A program made the translations under genes and the position numbers. The notes under the pieces were generated by a model, which was given only the letters and a program-made list of their open reading frames with translations, was not told where the DNA came from and made no database searches. Below are positions 43,249-52,445 of a stretch of 64,000 nucleotides of DNA, piece by piece. Source of the stretch: SXTU01 sp964496695 (GTDB lineage: Bacteria > Verrucomicrobiota > Verrucomicrobiia > Limisphaerales > SXTU01); the NCBI GenBank assembly GCA_964496695.1, contig CAZCBE010000001.1, positions 62,001-126,000 of the forward strand, written 5' to 3'. The stretch's first letter is position 1. Each line of letters opens with the position of its first letter.

Positions 43249-44355
43249 TCACTTCATCCCCACGAACAGGAGCACAAGATCCACCACGAACAGCAGGACG
43301 ATGGTGATTTCGAGAATGAGCATCCAGCGGTTGTTCTGGTCGGACTTGAGGAGCTGGTAGAGGCCGTCGAGCGTGTGAAGCTTCTCGTCAATGCCCCGGT
43401 GCCATTCGCTCAGGTGGAAGCGCAGGGAGAGCGCCTGGTAGATGCGTGAGAGATGCCAGTCACCGGAGAACTTCGAGATGTTGGACAGCTCGTCGCTGAG
43501 GCGCGTCATGTCCACCCGGATCTCGCGCAGCTCGCGCATGACATCCTTGGCCCGACGCTGGGCCGGCTGGTGCGACAGGTCGCGATAGGAGCGTTCCAGC
43601 GCGTCGTCCAGCAGGCGGTCGTAGGCCTCCAATTCGGCAAGCTGCACGTTGGCCAGTTCCATGATGTAGAGCGTCTCCTCGAAGTTGCGCGGCTCGTCCA
43701 CCAGCACCGCCGCATCCCAGTCCGCCACCACGATGTCCTCGTGATAGTAGCTCAGGAACCGGCCGGTGGACTCCTCCACCTCCTGGTCGGACAGCCGCTG
43801 CACGTCGTGCTCCTGCGTGAGCAACGAGGCGACCTCCCGCCGATGACAGGCCAGCCAGTCCTCGGCGCGGAAGTCCGGGATCTTCGCAGCCGGGGTCTGG
43901 AAGCAGAAGACCGTGTAGGCCTCCTCCTCGCTCAACGGCTCGACCGGGCGGATGTAGAATGGGCGCAGTTCGTTCCGCACCTGCTCGGCGAGGCGTTTGA
44001 CCTCTTCGTGCAATGAGCCGTTGCTGAACTGAAGGTCGTGGAACACCACGAGTTCGGCCAGGTTCTGCACATCGAAGGGCACATGGACGGTGATGCTGAT
44101 GGCCCCGATCGGCAGGAGCTTGATCGTCCGGTGGACGCGCACCGGCCCGAGCGGCCCGATGCGTTCCTGCGGTGCAAGGCGCACCATCTGTGGCCGGTAG
44201 AAGGAAAGCTGACGCGGGCTGCGCTTGCTGGCATCCACACTGAACTGCGCGACCGGCTGGCCGAGCAGCTCCTTGACCGGCTGCCGCACCATGTCATAGG
44301 CCACGTCGAAGGCGTAGATGAAGACCACTTCGCCGGTGTAGCGCTCCGTTTGCAT
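43249..44355 (-). CDS. RMD1/DUF155-like membrane-anchored protein
   Basis: The 368-residue product resembles the RMD1/DUF155 family. HEDIVVADWDAAVLVDEPRN and then ETLYIMELANVQLAELEAYD match the family core, followed by a helical region (RDLSHQPAQRRAKDVMRELR). The C-terminus is a single transmembrane helix (LILEITIVLLFVVDLVLLFV) ending a few residues before the end, so it is a tail-anchored protein. In eukaryotes RMD1-like proteins are mitochondrial; in bacteria the role is unclear. Confidence 0.65.
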   Translation of the reverse strand: MQTERYTGEVVFIYAFDVAYDMVRQPVKELLGQPVAQFSVDASKRSPRQLSFYRPQMVRLAPQERIGPLGPVRVHRTIKLLPIGAISITVHVPFDVQNLAELVVFHDLQFSNGSLHEEVKRLAEQVRNELRPFYIRPVEPLSEEEAYTVFCFQTPAAKIPDFRAEDWLACHRREVASLLTQEHDVQRLSDQEVEESTGRFLSYYHEDIVVADWDAAVLVDEPRNFEETLYIMELANVQLAELEAYDRLLDDALERSYRDLSHQPAQRRAKDVMRELREIRVDMTRLSDELSNISKFSGDWHLSRIYQALSLRFHLSEWHRGIDEKLHTLDGLYQLLKSDQNNRWMLILEITIVLLFVVDLVLLFVGMK

Positions 44356-44450
44356 GGCGGAACCTACGCTCGACTGGTTAGTGAGGGCAACCTCGCCCCT
44401 GTGAAAAGGTGGTCGAATTTTGGCCGTGATCAGGTCTCAAGGCGTGTCGG

Positions 44451-44572
44451 AAATTCCAAATCCCAAGCTCCAAGTTTCAAAAGCTCCAAATTCCAAGACT
44501 TCGCGTCCGGGCCGGGTTTGGAACTTGGATTTTGGAGCTTATTTGGAATTTGGGATTAGGAATTTGGAGTTT
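44451..44572. repeat. Word-iterated palindrome (TTCCAAA type)
   Basis: About 122 nt form a long imperfect inverted repeat built from words such as TTCCAAA and CTCCAAG on the left and TTTGGAA and CTTGGAT on the right, with a GC-rich centre. It has the same design as the CCAATG palindromes at 60975, 62076 and 62974, though the word differs. Confidence 0.65.
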
Positions 44573-44729
44573 ACACAGTGAAGAAGTGCTTGCCGGGACG
44601 GCCATGCTCCGTGACCGTTGCTGGCGGATGACGCTGGACCACCCAACGCGAACGCCGGCCGGACCGGAATGACGCGGCTCCCGGCGTCTTCCGTGTCGTA
44701 GTGCCAACATCTGACCGCCAGCGCATCCC

Positions 44730-46568
44730 GTGAGCACCCTGCTTCGTGCCCTCGCATTTTTCCGCCCTGAACGGCTGCGGATTGGTGGCGTGCTGCTGCT
44801 CATGCTCGCGGGCATCGGCGCGAACCTGCTCAAGCCCTGGCCGGTCGCCATTGTGGTGGACTCGCTCAATGCCTTGGGCACGTTCCGTCAGGCCGCCGGT
44901 GTGCAGGAAGCGCTGGTCAACGCCTTTCCCTTCGCGGTGTGCCTGCTCATCGTGACGCTGGCCCAAGGCGGCTTGAACGCGGTCCAAAATTACCAAGCCA
45001 TCGCCATTGGTCTCAGCGGCCTGCGGCGCGTGCGCAATGAAGTCTTCGACAAGCTCCAGCGCCTCTCGCTCCGCTTCCATCAGGGCCGCAACACGGGCGA
45101 CCTGATCCATCGCGCGGCGTGGGACACCTATTCGTTCCAGACGCTCTTCCAGCAGGGCATGATGACCACGGCCAGCGCCGCACTTTCCTTCGTGCTGATG
45201 GTGCTGGTGATGGCTCAGTTGAACGGACGCCTCACGCTCGTCGCCCTCGCCACCGTGCCGCTGCTCGTGCTGGTGATCCGGGTCTTCAGCCAGCGCATGA
45301 CCGAGCAGGGAACCACGGCACAGCAGGCCGACAGCCAGGTGACGTCGCTCGTGCAGCAGAGCATCGCCACCCTGCCGTTGGTGCAGAGCTACACGCGCGA
45401 GGAGCATGAATCCGAGCGGTTCGGCACGCACACCGAGCAGGCCCAGGTCCGCCGGCTCGCGCAGCACGGGTGGGAGGTCGCCTATTGGTGTGCCGTCACC
45501 GCCGTGCTGGGGCTCGGCGCGGCGGGGATTCTCTGGCTCGGCACGGACCAGGTGTTGCAGGGCAAGCTGACCGTGGGCGAACTGCTGGTCTTCCTCACCT
45601 ACCTCGGCCAGTTCTACGAACCGCTCAACCAGCTCTCCCACGTGGGCGCAACGGTCTCCAACGCCAGCGTCGGCGCGAAGCGGGTATTTGAGATTCTCGA
45701 CACGCCGGAGGAGGTCAAGGATGCGCCGGGGGCGAGGGCCGTGGTGCGTGGTGCGTGGTGCGTGACAAAACCGGCTGCTGCGTCCGTCCCCAATACGCAA
45801 CACGCAGCACGCAACCCGTCGAACGCCCTCGAACTCAAAGGCGAACTCACCTTCTCCTCCGTCGCCTTCCGCTACTCCGAGGACCGCGAGATTCTGCGCG
45901 GCGTCAGTTTCACCCTCGCCCCGGGGCAGTCCGTTGCCATCATCGGGCCGAGCGGCGTGGGCAAGACGACGTTGCTCAACCTCGTGCCGCGCTTCTTCGA
46001 TCCCACCGGCGGCACGATCCAGCTCGACGGTGCGGACCTGCGTTCCCTCCGGGTCCGTGACCTGCGCGCGAATGTCGCGATCGTCCTACAGGAACCGATC
46101 CTGCTGCCCACAAGCATCGCCGAGAACATCGCCTACGGCCGCCCCGGGGCGACACGGGCAGAGATCGAGGCGGCGGCGAAGGCGGCCAATGCCCATGTCT
46201 ATATTGAGAAGTTGCCGCAGAAATACGACACCGTGGTCGGCGACGGCGCGGCCCGCCTGAGCGTCGGCGAACGCCAGCGCCTCAACCTCGCCCGCGCCTT
46301 CCTCAAGGACGCGCCCATCCTCCTGCTCGACGAGCCCACGAGCGCCCTCGATGGCGAGAGCGAAGCCCTCGTAGTGGAGAGCCTCAAGCGCCTCATGCGC
46401 GGGCGCACCACCATCATCGTGGCGCACCGGCTCTCGACCATCCGCAACCTGGACCAGATCCTGGTGCTGGAAGACGGCCGTGTGAGCGAGGCCGGCACGC
46501 ACGAGGAACTGGTGGCCAAGGGCGGCTACTATGCCCGCGTGGTAAGCGGCCAGATCGCGTTGGATTGA
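44730..46568 (+). CDS. ABC exporter, fused transmembrane and ATPase domains
   Basis: The 612-residue product starts at a GTG (MSTLLRALAFFRPERLRIGG). Six transmembrane helices in the first 320 residues match the type I exporter domain (MsbA-like). The ATPase has Walker A GPSGVGKTT, signature LSVGERQRLNLARA and Walker B LLLDEPTSALD, then VAHRLSTIRNLDQILVLEDG. It would work as a homodimer exporting lipids or small molecules. An unusual 33-residue insert (about 335-367, AVVRGAWCVT onward) sits between the membrane and ATPase domains and corresponds to a DNA repeat at 45738-45820. Confidence 0.85.
   Translation: MSTLLRALAFFRPERLRIGGVLLLMLAGIGANLLKPWPVAIVVDSLNALGTFRQAAGVQEALVNAFPFAVCLLIVTLAQGGLNAVQNYQAIAIGLSGLRRVRNEVFDKLQRLSLRFHQGRNTGDLIHRAAWDTYSFQTLFQQGMMTTASAALSFVLMVLVMAQLNGRLTLVALATVPLLVLVIRVFSQRMTEQGTTAQQADSQVTSLVQQSIATLPLVQSYTREEHESERFGTHTEQAQVRRLAQHGWEVAYWCAVTAVLGLGAAGILWLGTDQVLQGKLTVGELLVFLTYLGQFYEPLNQLSHVGATVSNASVGAKRVFEILDTPEEVKDAPGARAVVRGAWCVTKPAAASVPNTQHAARNPSNALELKGELTFSSVAFRYSEDREILRGVSFTLAPGQSVAIIGPSGVGKTTLLNLVPRFFDPTGGTIQLDGADLRSLRVRDLRANVAIVLQEPILLPTSIAENIAYGRPGATRAEIEAAAKAANAHVYIEKLPQKYDTVVGDGAARLSVGERQRLNLARAFLKDAPILLLDEPTSALDGESEALVVESLKRLMRGRTTIIVAHRLSTIRNLDQILVLEDGRVSEAGTHEELVAKGGYYARVVSGQIALD
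45738..45820 (+). repeat. Palindromic repeat inserted in frame in the ABC exporter
   Basis: The bases read GGTGCGTGGTGCGTGGTGCG near the left end and CGCAACACGCAGCACGCAAC near the right, which pair imperfectly. The element at 51568-51658 is the same type, with TTGCGTGCTGCGTGTTGCG and its complement. Here the repeat is translated without a stop. Confidence 0.6.
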
Positions 46569-46638
46569 GCCGCAAACGGAAGTTGAACTGGTGGCGAAAG
46601 GGCGCACGGAGAACAAAGGGAGCAACTCGATTTCTTGT

Positions 46639-46696
46639 AGCGCAGACTTGTAGTCTGCCGTTTCGCCGGCTTGCAGCCGGCAGACCGATCTGCGCT
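46639..46696. repeat. Branched palindrome between convergent genes
   Basis: AGCGCAGA pairs with TCTGCGCT at the ends. Inside are GCAGAC(TTGTA)GTCTGC and GCCGGC(TTGCA)GCCGGC. The result is a three-way branched hairpin in the 207-nt gap between the ABC exporter and the efflux ATPase genes. It could serve as a bidirectional terminator. Confidence 0.55.
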
Positions 46697-46775
46697 GGAA
46701 TCCAAGACTCGGCGCGCGATAAGCACTGGAGATTCACACCGTTCCACCGGCTGAAGCCGGGACTCCGAGCGGAGA

Positions 46776-47516
46776 TCAGGCCGGCATTACCTGCGGCACC
46801 AGCGCCGGGGCGACGGTGCGGCGGGGGCGGTTGATGACTTCGCGGGCGATCACGCCGTCTTTCATGTGGATCACCCGCTGAGCCCGGGCAGCGACCTCGT
46901 CGCCGTGCGTGACCAGGACGATGGTTTTGCCCTCCGCATTGAGGCGGTCAAAGGTGTCGAGGATTTCCACGCCGGTCTTGGAGTCGAGATTGCCGGTCGG
47001 CTCGTCGGCAAGGATCAGCAGCGGGTCGTTCACCAGTGAGCGGGCGATGGCCACGCGCTGCTGCTGACCGCCGGAAAGCTGCTTGGGCCGGTGGTCGAGA
47101 CGGTCCGCGAGTCCGACCATGATCGCCAGACGCTCGCAGTGCTCCTGGCAGGTGGAAAGATCCTTGCCCTGATAAAAGAGCGGAACATGGATGTTCTCGA
47201 TGACTGTAAGCTGCTGGATGAGATTGTAGCTCTGAAAGACGAAGCCGAGCGTGCGCCCGCGAAAGGCGGAGAGCGCGTCGTCATCCATGGTCGCGACGTC
47301 CTCGCCCCCGAGATAATACTTCCCGGCGCTGGGCCGGTCGAGGCAGCCCAGGACATTAAGCAGGGTGGACTTGCCGGAGCCGGACGCGCCCATGATGGCA
47401 ACATATTCGCCCGGGTAAATGGCCAGGTCCACCCCGCGGAGGGCACGCACCTCGACATCGCCCATCCGGTAAAGCTTCTCGAGCTTTTCGATGCGGATGA
47501 TGGCGCGCTCGCTCAT
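46776..47516 (-). CDS. MacB-type ABC transporter ATPase
   Basis: The 246-residue product is an ATPase of the MacB/LolD group: Walker A GASGSGKST, the family's YVAIMGASG, signature LSGGQQQRVAIARSL and Walker B LLILADEPTGNLDS, then VLVTHGDEVAARAQRVIHM. In this group the ATPase drives an FtsX-like permease. Here no such permease is adjacent: upstream are the adaptor and the outer-membrane factor, downstream is the convergent ABC exporter. Its start codon overlaps the adaptor gene stop by 4 nt. Confidence 0.85.
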   Translation of the reverse strand: MSERAIIRIEKLEKLYRMGDVEVRALRGVDLAIYPGEYVAIMGASGSGKSTLLNVLGCLDRPSAGKYYLGGEDVATMDDDALSAFRGRTLGFVFQSYNLIQQLTVIENIHVPLFYQGKDLSTCQEHCERLAIMVGLADRLDHRPKQLSGGQQQRVAIARSLVNDPLLILADEPTGNLDSKTGVEILDTFDRLNAEGKTIVLVTHGDEVAARAQRVIHMKDGVIAREVINRPRRTVAPALVPQVMPA

Positions 47517-49210
47517 GGGCCGGTGGTGCTGCGGGCGGGCTTCTCGGCCTTCTCCGTCTTGGCCGGCCGCTCGGACCGCGTGGGGGCCTCGGAACCCTTG
47601 CCGGACCCGCCGCCGGCGGACTGGCGGACGCCAGGTGGCAACTTGTCCGTCTGGGTGCTCTTGACTGGGAAAGCAGTCGGTGGCGGAAGCTTGGGCAGCG
47701 GGCGGTTGGTGCCGTCCTCCTCGCGATTGAGGACGGAGCCATCGAGTGAAATGGTGTCGCTGTTGGCCAGCGCGGAGAGCAGGACGCGGTCGCCCTCCTG
47801 CAGGCCCTTGCGGATTTCGATCAGGCGGTCGTTGAACATCCCGACCTCCACCGGCAGCGGCAGATCCTTCTCGCCCCGCTGCACGAAGCAGACCTGCTGG
47901 CCCTTGACGGTGGTGACCGCCTGGATGGGCACGGTGATCACCTGCTGAAGGTTGGTGACGACGATCTCCGCGCGACCGGAGACGCCGGGCTTGATGTCGC
48001 TGAGCGTCTCATTGATCCAGACCTCGGTCGTGTAAACCTTCATGTTCGGGTTGTAATAGCGGCTGGAAGTGTCGGGCAGCACGGCGACCTTTCGGACGAC
48101 GCCGGTGAACTGCTTGTCCGGGAGGGAATCAATCGTCACATAGGCGCCGAGGTTGGGCTTCACCTGGCGGACGTGCGACTCGTGGACGCGGATCTCGATC
48201 ATCATCTGGGTCACGTCCGGGAGCTTGATGAGATCCTGCTTCTGCCGGATGTTCGCGCCCTGCTCGATGAGGATGCCGCTGCCGCTGGAACTGCCGGTGG
48301 CATAGACGACGAGGCCTTCCTTTGGCGCGTAAATCTTGGTCAGTTCGAGCTGCTTCTTCATTTCCGCGAGGCGGTCGCGCTGCAGCTCGAACGAGTTGAG
48401 CTTGGTGTTCACGTCCGCCTCGTAGGATTTGATGGTGGAGGTGGCCTTCTGCTTGACCTGGAGGAGCGTGAGCCGGGCGGTGTCCAGGGCGGCCTCAAGC
48501 TGCCGGACGGACTTGGGATAGGTGTATTTCGTGGCGAGGCGCAGTTCTTCGTCGGCCTGCGCGATGCTGATTTCCTGGCGCTTGACGGTGAGCAGGTCGG
48601 CCTTCAGCTCGTCCTTGGTGGCGTAGCCCTTGGACTCCAGCGTCTTGGTCCAGTTGAGCCGGTCCTGGGCACGCTGGGTCTCTTCCTGCGCGATGGTGAT
48701 GCGGGCCTCGATGGCGCGGCGCTGCTGGGGCCAGTCGCCTTCCTTGTATTTCTCCAGGTCGGAGATGGCGAACTCCACCTTGAGCAGGGCGTCCTTCACG
48801 GCCGCGTCCATGGTGAGCTTCTGAATCTCGAGGTCTTCCTTGGCCTTGCTGTAGGAGCCCTCGGCGTTCTGCACGGAGACCTCCTGGTTCGCGATCTTCT
48901 CCTTGAGGCTGGAGGAATCCAGTTCCACGAGCAGGTCGCCCTGCTTCACGGTCGTGCCCTCGGGGACGACGCTGACGATGGTGGTGCCACCCTCCAGTTC
49001 GTTGCGGATGATCAGCTCCTGCACGGCGCGCAAGGTGCCGCCCTCGACGAGCGAGACGAGGAAGTCCCCCCGCTTGACGGTGTAGTAGCTGTTCACCTGC
49101 GTGACCGGTTTGCGGGACCGGAACGCCCAGGACCCGACGGCGATGACGGCGATGACGAACAACAGCAGCCACACGGGCCGCTGGCGGATGAATTGCAAGA
49201 GTCGGGTCAT
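47513..49210 (-). CDS. HlyD/MacA-like efflux periplasmic adaptor
   Basis: The 565-residue product has a short cytoplasmic start and one membrane helix (VWLLLFVIAVIAVGSWAFR). Blocks of the adaptor family follow: LEGGTTIVSVVPEGTTVKQG (lipoyl-like), a long helical hairpin (about 110-270), then VKPNLGAYVTIDSLPDKQF and RAEIVVTNLQQVITVPIQAV. The Lys/Pro-rich tail (SERPAKTEKAEKPAR) is unusual. It would bridge the inner-membrane pump and the TolC-like outer-membrane channel encoded just upstream (3 nt apart). Confidence 0.85.
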   Translation of the reverse strand: MTRLLQFIRQRPVWLLLFVIAVIAVGSWAFRSRKPVTQVNSYYTVKRGDFLVSLVEGGTLRAVQELIIRNELEGGTTIVSVVPEGTTVKQGDLLVELDSSSLKEKIANQEVSVQNAEGSYSKAKEDLEIQKLTMDAAVKDALLKVEFAISDLEKYKEGDWPQQRRAIEARITIAQEETQRAQDRLNWTKTLESKGYATKDELKADLLTVKRQEISIAQADEELRLATKYTYPKSVRQLEAALDTARLTLLQVKQKATSTIKSYEADVNTKLNSFELQRDRLAEMKKQLELTKIYAPKEGLVVYATGSSSGSGILIEQGANIRQKQDLIKLPDVTQMMIEIRVHESHVRQVKPNLGAYVTIDSLPDKQFTGVVRKVAVLPDTSSRYYNPNMKVYTTEVWINETLSDIKPGVSGRAEIVVTNLQQVITVPIQAVTTVKGQQVCFVQRGEKDLPLPVEVGMFNDRLIEIRKGLQEGDRVLLSALANSDTISLDGSVLNREEDGTNRPLPKLPPPTAFPVKSTQTDKLPPGVRQSAGGGSGKGSEAPTRSERPAKTEKAEKPARSTTGP

Positions 49211-49213
49211 CGG

Positions 49214-51049
49214 TCAGTTTCCAAATACTTTGTCTGGCGGCGCGACGGCGTCCCCGCTGCCGTCCGGTTTGCGTTTTGGCGACGGGGTGGTGGCGGCAGG
49301 CAGGGGCTGCGGCAGAAGCCACCAGTTCCCGCCCTCGGTTCGCAAAGACCCCACATCCACCAGAAACTTCAGCCGCGTGGCCAGGTAGTCCACCAGCACC
49401 TGGGTCACGGCGTTCTGCGCCTGCACCTGCGCCGTCTGCGCCTCGAGCTGGTCGCGGATCTGCGCCCGCCCAGCCTGAAGGAGGATGCTGGAAGCATTGA
49501 CACGCTGGTCGGCCAGCGCCAGGGCGTTGGTCTGGATGACGTAGTTCTGCTGCAACTGTTCGAGGTTGCGCAGGCCCTGCCGCACCGCGTCACGGCTCGT
49601 GTCCAAGGTCAGGGCCAGCGTGCGGAGCGTGCGTTCAAAGCGGATGAGCGAACTCCGGTAGGTGTTGCGCTGGAGCAGGCGGTCAAAAGGCAGATCCAGT
49701 TGCAATCCGGCGCTGGAGGTAAACTGGGAGATGCTGAAGTTATGGTAGTCCACCCGGCTGTCCCGGAGCGAGGCGGTGGTGACGAACCGCAAGTCGGCTC
49801 TCAGGCTGTCCGCGGCGACCACGACCTGCCGCTTGCTGTCCTCAAAGCGGTCAATTTCGTTGAGTAGATCCAGTTTGCGCTCCACGGCGGCGGCGAAGGC
49901 GGCGTCCTCGCTGGTTTCAACCGGCAGCAATCCGGCCTGCTTCAAGGCGTCAAGCACCGCGTCATCCAGCGCCAGCTCCACGCCCAGCGGCAGGCCGAGC
50001 GTGATCTTGAACTGGTCCAGCGCAGTTTGATAGGCCTCCACCGAGCCGATGTAGGCGCTCTTGCCCTTGAGTTCCTCCTGCTGCGCCTGGTCCACCTCGA
50101 AGCGTGCCCGCCGTTCGGCCCGCCACTGGGCCTCGAGCAGCTCGCGGATCGTCACGAGCTTGATGTAATTGTTGTAGGCGTTGCGCACCGTGTCCTTGCG
50201 CTGGAGCAGGCGGTAGTAGGTGGTGACGATGTCCACTGCAAAGGTCTGCTGGAAGAGCGCGTAGGCGCGCAGCTCGTAGATGACGTCGCGCTCCGCCTGC
50301 CGCAGCGTCTCCGCCACCACGTCCGCTCCCGATCCGCGCAGCAGCGGCTGCGTGAAATTCAGGGACATCACGGTCTGCATTTGGTTGCCCGGGTTGCCGG
50401 TGAAGTAGCGCAACAGATCGTTGGCCAGATGGCCGCTGATGGTCCCGCCGCTCTGCAGCAGTTGCGAGAAGCTGAGGCTCCCGCCGCCGCTCACGCTCGC
50501 ATCGCCGCCGGTCTCCCGCTCGACCCCGGCACCCAGCGTGCCGAGCGGGAGCACGGCAAAGCGGTGGCGCTCACTCGTAAGCGTGAGCGCCGTCAGGTAG
50601 AGCTTTTCCTTCTGAAACTGATAGATGCGGTTGTGCGCCACCGCGAGCTTGAGCGCGTCATCCAGCGTGATGACCCGTCGGCCGCTGCCCCCCTTGCGCT
50701 CGCCCAGAAGTTTCTCCCAACGAATGTCCTTGGGGTCGCGCTGGGACCAGGGGGTGTTGATGGTGAAGGCGTTCGTCTGGCCGAAGAGCAGCCGCTCCTT
50801 TCCGTTGAGGATGCCATGGACGTCCTTGTCCGCCTGGGCACGGTAGTGCTTGGCCGAGCACCCGCCGGTCAGCAGCGCGAGCAGGCAGGCGAGCGTCTGC
50901 ACGAACGTCCATCCGCGAGACGGCGCTGCCGCCGTCCCGCGCCGCGTCGCGCCCAGCGGGCGCTGAAGTTGTCCGGCTTGCGTGACCAAATCGTTATGGC
51001 ATGTCAACGAGTGCGCGGAATAGACGCCAGCATTCCGGCGCAGTTTCAA
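49214..51049 (-). CDS. TolC-like outer-membrane efflux protein
   Basis: The product of up to 611 residues is an outer-membrane factor. A lipobox (LLALLTGGC) follows a hydrophobic core. Two helical repeats of the TolC fold are visible: RVITLDDALKLAVAHNRIYQ, later LNFTQPLLRGSG and an ELRAYALFQQTFAVDIVTTY helix, then in the second half LRNLEQLQQNYVIQTNALAL and TAQVQAQNAVTQVLVDYLAT. The open frame starts at a TTG (51049); TTG 50989 is an alternative that shortens the N-region. The first gene of the efflux operon (OMF, adaptor, ATPase). Confidence 0.82.
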   Translation of the reverse strand: MKLRRNAGVYSAHSLTCHNDLVTQAGQLQRPLGATRRGTAAAPSRGWTFVQTLACLLALLTGGCSAKHYRAQADKDVHGILNGKERLLFGQTNAFTINTPWSQRDPKDIRWEKLLGERKGGSGRRVITLDDALKLAVAHNRIYQFQKEKLYLTALTLTSERHRFAVLPLGTLGAGVERETGGDASVSGGGSLSFSQLLQSGGTISGHLANDLLRYFTGNPGNQMQTVMSLNFTQPLLRGSGADVVAETLRQAERDVIYELRAYALFQQTFAVDIVTTYYRLLQRKDTVRNAYNNYIKLVTIRELLEAQWRAERRARFEVDQAQQEELKGKSAYIGSVEAYQTALDQFKITLGLPLGVELALDDAVLDALKQAGLLPVETSEDAAFAAAVERKLDLLNEIDRFEDSKRQVVVAADSLRADLRFVTTASLRDSRVDYHNFSISQFTSSAGLQLDLPFDRLLQRNTYRSSLIRFERTLRTLALTLDTSRDAVRQGLRNLEQLQQNYVIQTNALALADQRVNASSILLQAGRAQIRDQLEAQTAQVQAQNAVTQVLVDYLATRLKFLVDVGSLRTEGGNWWLLPQPLPAATTPSPKRKPDGSGDAVAPPDKVFGN

Positions 51050-51129
51050 TGCTTTATCGGCGGCGGCCCAGTTTTTCCTGTCTGCGAAGGCCGGCTGGCA
51101 GGGCGGAAAGCGTTGGCTGCGGCCACGCC

Positions 51130-51558
51130 TCAGCCGTGCCGATACGGCGGCGAGAGCGCGAAGGTGTTCGACAGGTGCCGCACCTCCCGCACCTCGCCGT
51201 CCGTCAGCAGCACCTCAACGATGTCGAAGCGCAGCTTCACCTGCGGGTCCTTGAGCAGCCGGAGGTAATCCATGGCGGCCTGGGAGAGCAGCCGCTTCTT
51301 GCGGGCATTCACGGCGGCGGCGGGACGCGCCCAGGACTCGGAGGAGCGCGTCTTCACCTCGACGAACACGAGGCAGTCATGATCCCGGAAGACGAGGTCA
51401 ATCTCGCCGCGCGTGGAACGGAAGTTCGCGGCAAGGTATTTCAAACCGTGCGCCTGCAAATGCGCCTTGGCAGCGCGCTCCCCCAGCTTGCCGCGCCGGA
51501 GGTGCTCGGGCTGGTCGGTGGCCGCAAGGGCCTTGAGCTTTTGCCAGAGCTTCTTCAT
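51130..51558 (-). CDS. YraN family (UPF0102) endonuclease-like protein
   Basis: The 142-residue product starts MKKLWQKLKALAATDQPEHL. The conserved core is GKLGERAAKAHLQAHGLKYL, NFRSTRGEIDLVFRDHDCLV and FVEVKTRSS, giving the Glu, Asp and Glu-x-Lys of the PD-(D/E)XK-like UPF0102 fold. This family often lies next to rnhB, as here (the rnhB gene ends 110 nt upstream). The physiological role is unclear. ATG 51558 was chosen because the upstream open frame runs into a repeat. Confidence 0.85.
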   Translation of the reverse strand: MKKLWQKLKALAATDQPEHLRRGKLGERAAKAHLQAHGLKYLAANFRSTRGEIDLVFRDHDCLVFVEVKTRSSESWARPAAAVNARKKRLLSQAAMDYLRLLKDPQVKLRFDIVEVLLTDGEVREVRHLSNTFALSPPYRHG

Positions 51559-51567
51559 TCGGAGCCG

Positions 51568-51658
51568 TGTTGCGTGCTGCGTGTTGCGTGTTGGGCAAAA
51601 CCAACTCGTAGCCACCGGTCTAGGCCGGGCACGCAACACGCAGCACGCAGCACGCGGC
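51568..51658. repeat. Palindromic repeat (GCGTGTTGCGTG type)
   Basis: The left arm reads GTTGCGTGCTGCGTGTTGCG and the right arm carries its complement, CGCAACACGCAGCACGCAGC, with an ACC-rich centre. It lies between yraN and rnhB. A related copy is in the ABC exporter at 45738. Confidence 0.65.
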
Positions 51659-51667
51659 TAAGTTTAC

Positions 51668-52441
51668 TCATCGCTTTCCCTCCGCAAACAACTCCCCCTG
51701 CTCCGCCTTCAACGGCGCGAAGCTCCGCCGATGGATGGGGCACGCACCGAGGCGTGCAATCGCCGCCAGGTGCGCCGGGGTGCCGTAGCCCTTGTGCTCC
51801 GCGAAGCCGTAGCCGGGGAACTCGCGGTCGAACGCCACCATCTGCCGGTCGCGCGTCACCTTGGCCAGCACACTGGCGGCGGCGATGGAGTAGCTGCGCG
51901 CGTCGCCCTTCACCAGCGGCGTCTGCGGGAAGCGCAGGGACTTCACGCGCAAGCCGTCCACGAGGACATGCACCGGCGACGGCGTGAGCCGGGCCAGCGC
52001 GTCGTTCATGGCGCGGTGCGTGGCCTGCAGGATGTTGATGCGATCAATCAATTCGGGATTCGCCTCCGCGATGGCATAGCGGACTTCCGTGCGGGCGGTG
52101 AGCCAGGTGAAATAGTGTTCCCGCTGCGCCTCGGTGAGCTGCTTCGAGTCGTTCAATTTGGCCAGCTCGGACGGGAATTCCCCCTGCAGCCATTCAACCG
52201 GAAACATCACCGCCGCCGCCACGACCGGCCCGGCCAGCGGACCACGGCCCGCCTCGTCGAGACCGGCCAGCAGCGTGATGCCTCCGGCCAGCAGTTCCCG
52301 CTCGTGCGCGAGCCGGTCAACCGGAACACGATGCGCTTTGGCTCCCGCTCCCCGCGAGGAAGGAGCGGGGTGCGGGGTGCCCGGCAGGGCGAGGCTGCCT
52401 TCGCGTCCGTTGCCCTTTTCGCGTAAGTCAATCCTGGCCAT
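51668..52441 (-). CDS. rnhB: Ribonuclease HII
   Basis: The 257-residue enzyme removes RNA from RNA-DNA hybrids and starts ribonucleotide excision repair. LLAGLDEAGRGPLAGPVVAA carries the catalytic Asp-Glu, VHVLVDGLRV gives a further Asp, and SIAAASVLAKVTRDRQM and YGFAEHKGYGTPAHLAAI are family blocks. The first about 50 residues are extra: they contain LPGTPHPAPSSRGAGAK, encoded by a GC-rich inverted repeat (52340-52380), so an intergenic repeat seems to have become coding or the real start is later. It starts 4 nt after the RluD-like gene. Confidence 0.9.
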   Translation of the reverse strand: MARIDLREKGNGREGSLALPGTPHPAPSSRGAGAKAHRVPVDRLAHERELLAGGITLLAGLDEAGRGPLAGPVVAAAVMFPVEWLQGEFPSELAKLNDSKQLTEAQREHYFTWLTARTEVRYAIAEANPELIDRINILQATHRAMNDALARLTPSPVHVLVDGLRVKSLRFPQTPLVKGDARSYSIAAASVLAKVTRDRQMVAFDREFPGYGFAEHKGYGTPAHLAAIARLGACPIHRRSFAPLKAEQGELFAEGKR

Positions 52442-52445
52442 CGCT

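Noticed and set aside
44571..45803. 410-codon minus-strand frame inside the ABC exporter
   Set aside because: It lies opposite well-conserved exporter sequence and contains the complement of the inserted repeat. No ribosome site or family similarity.
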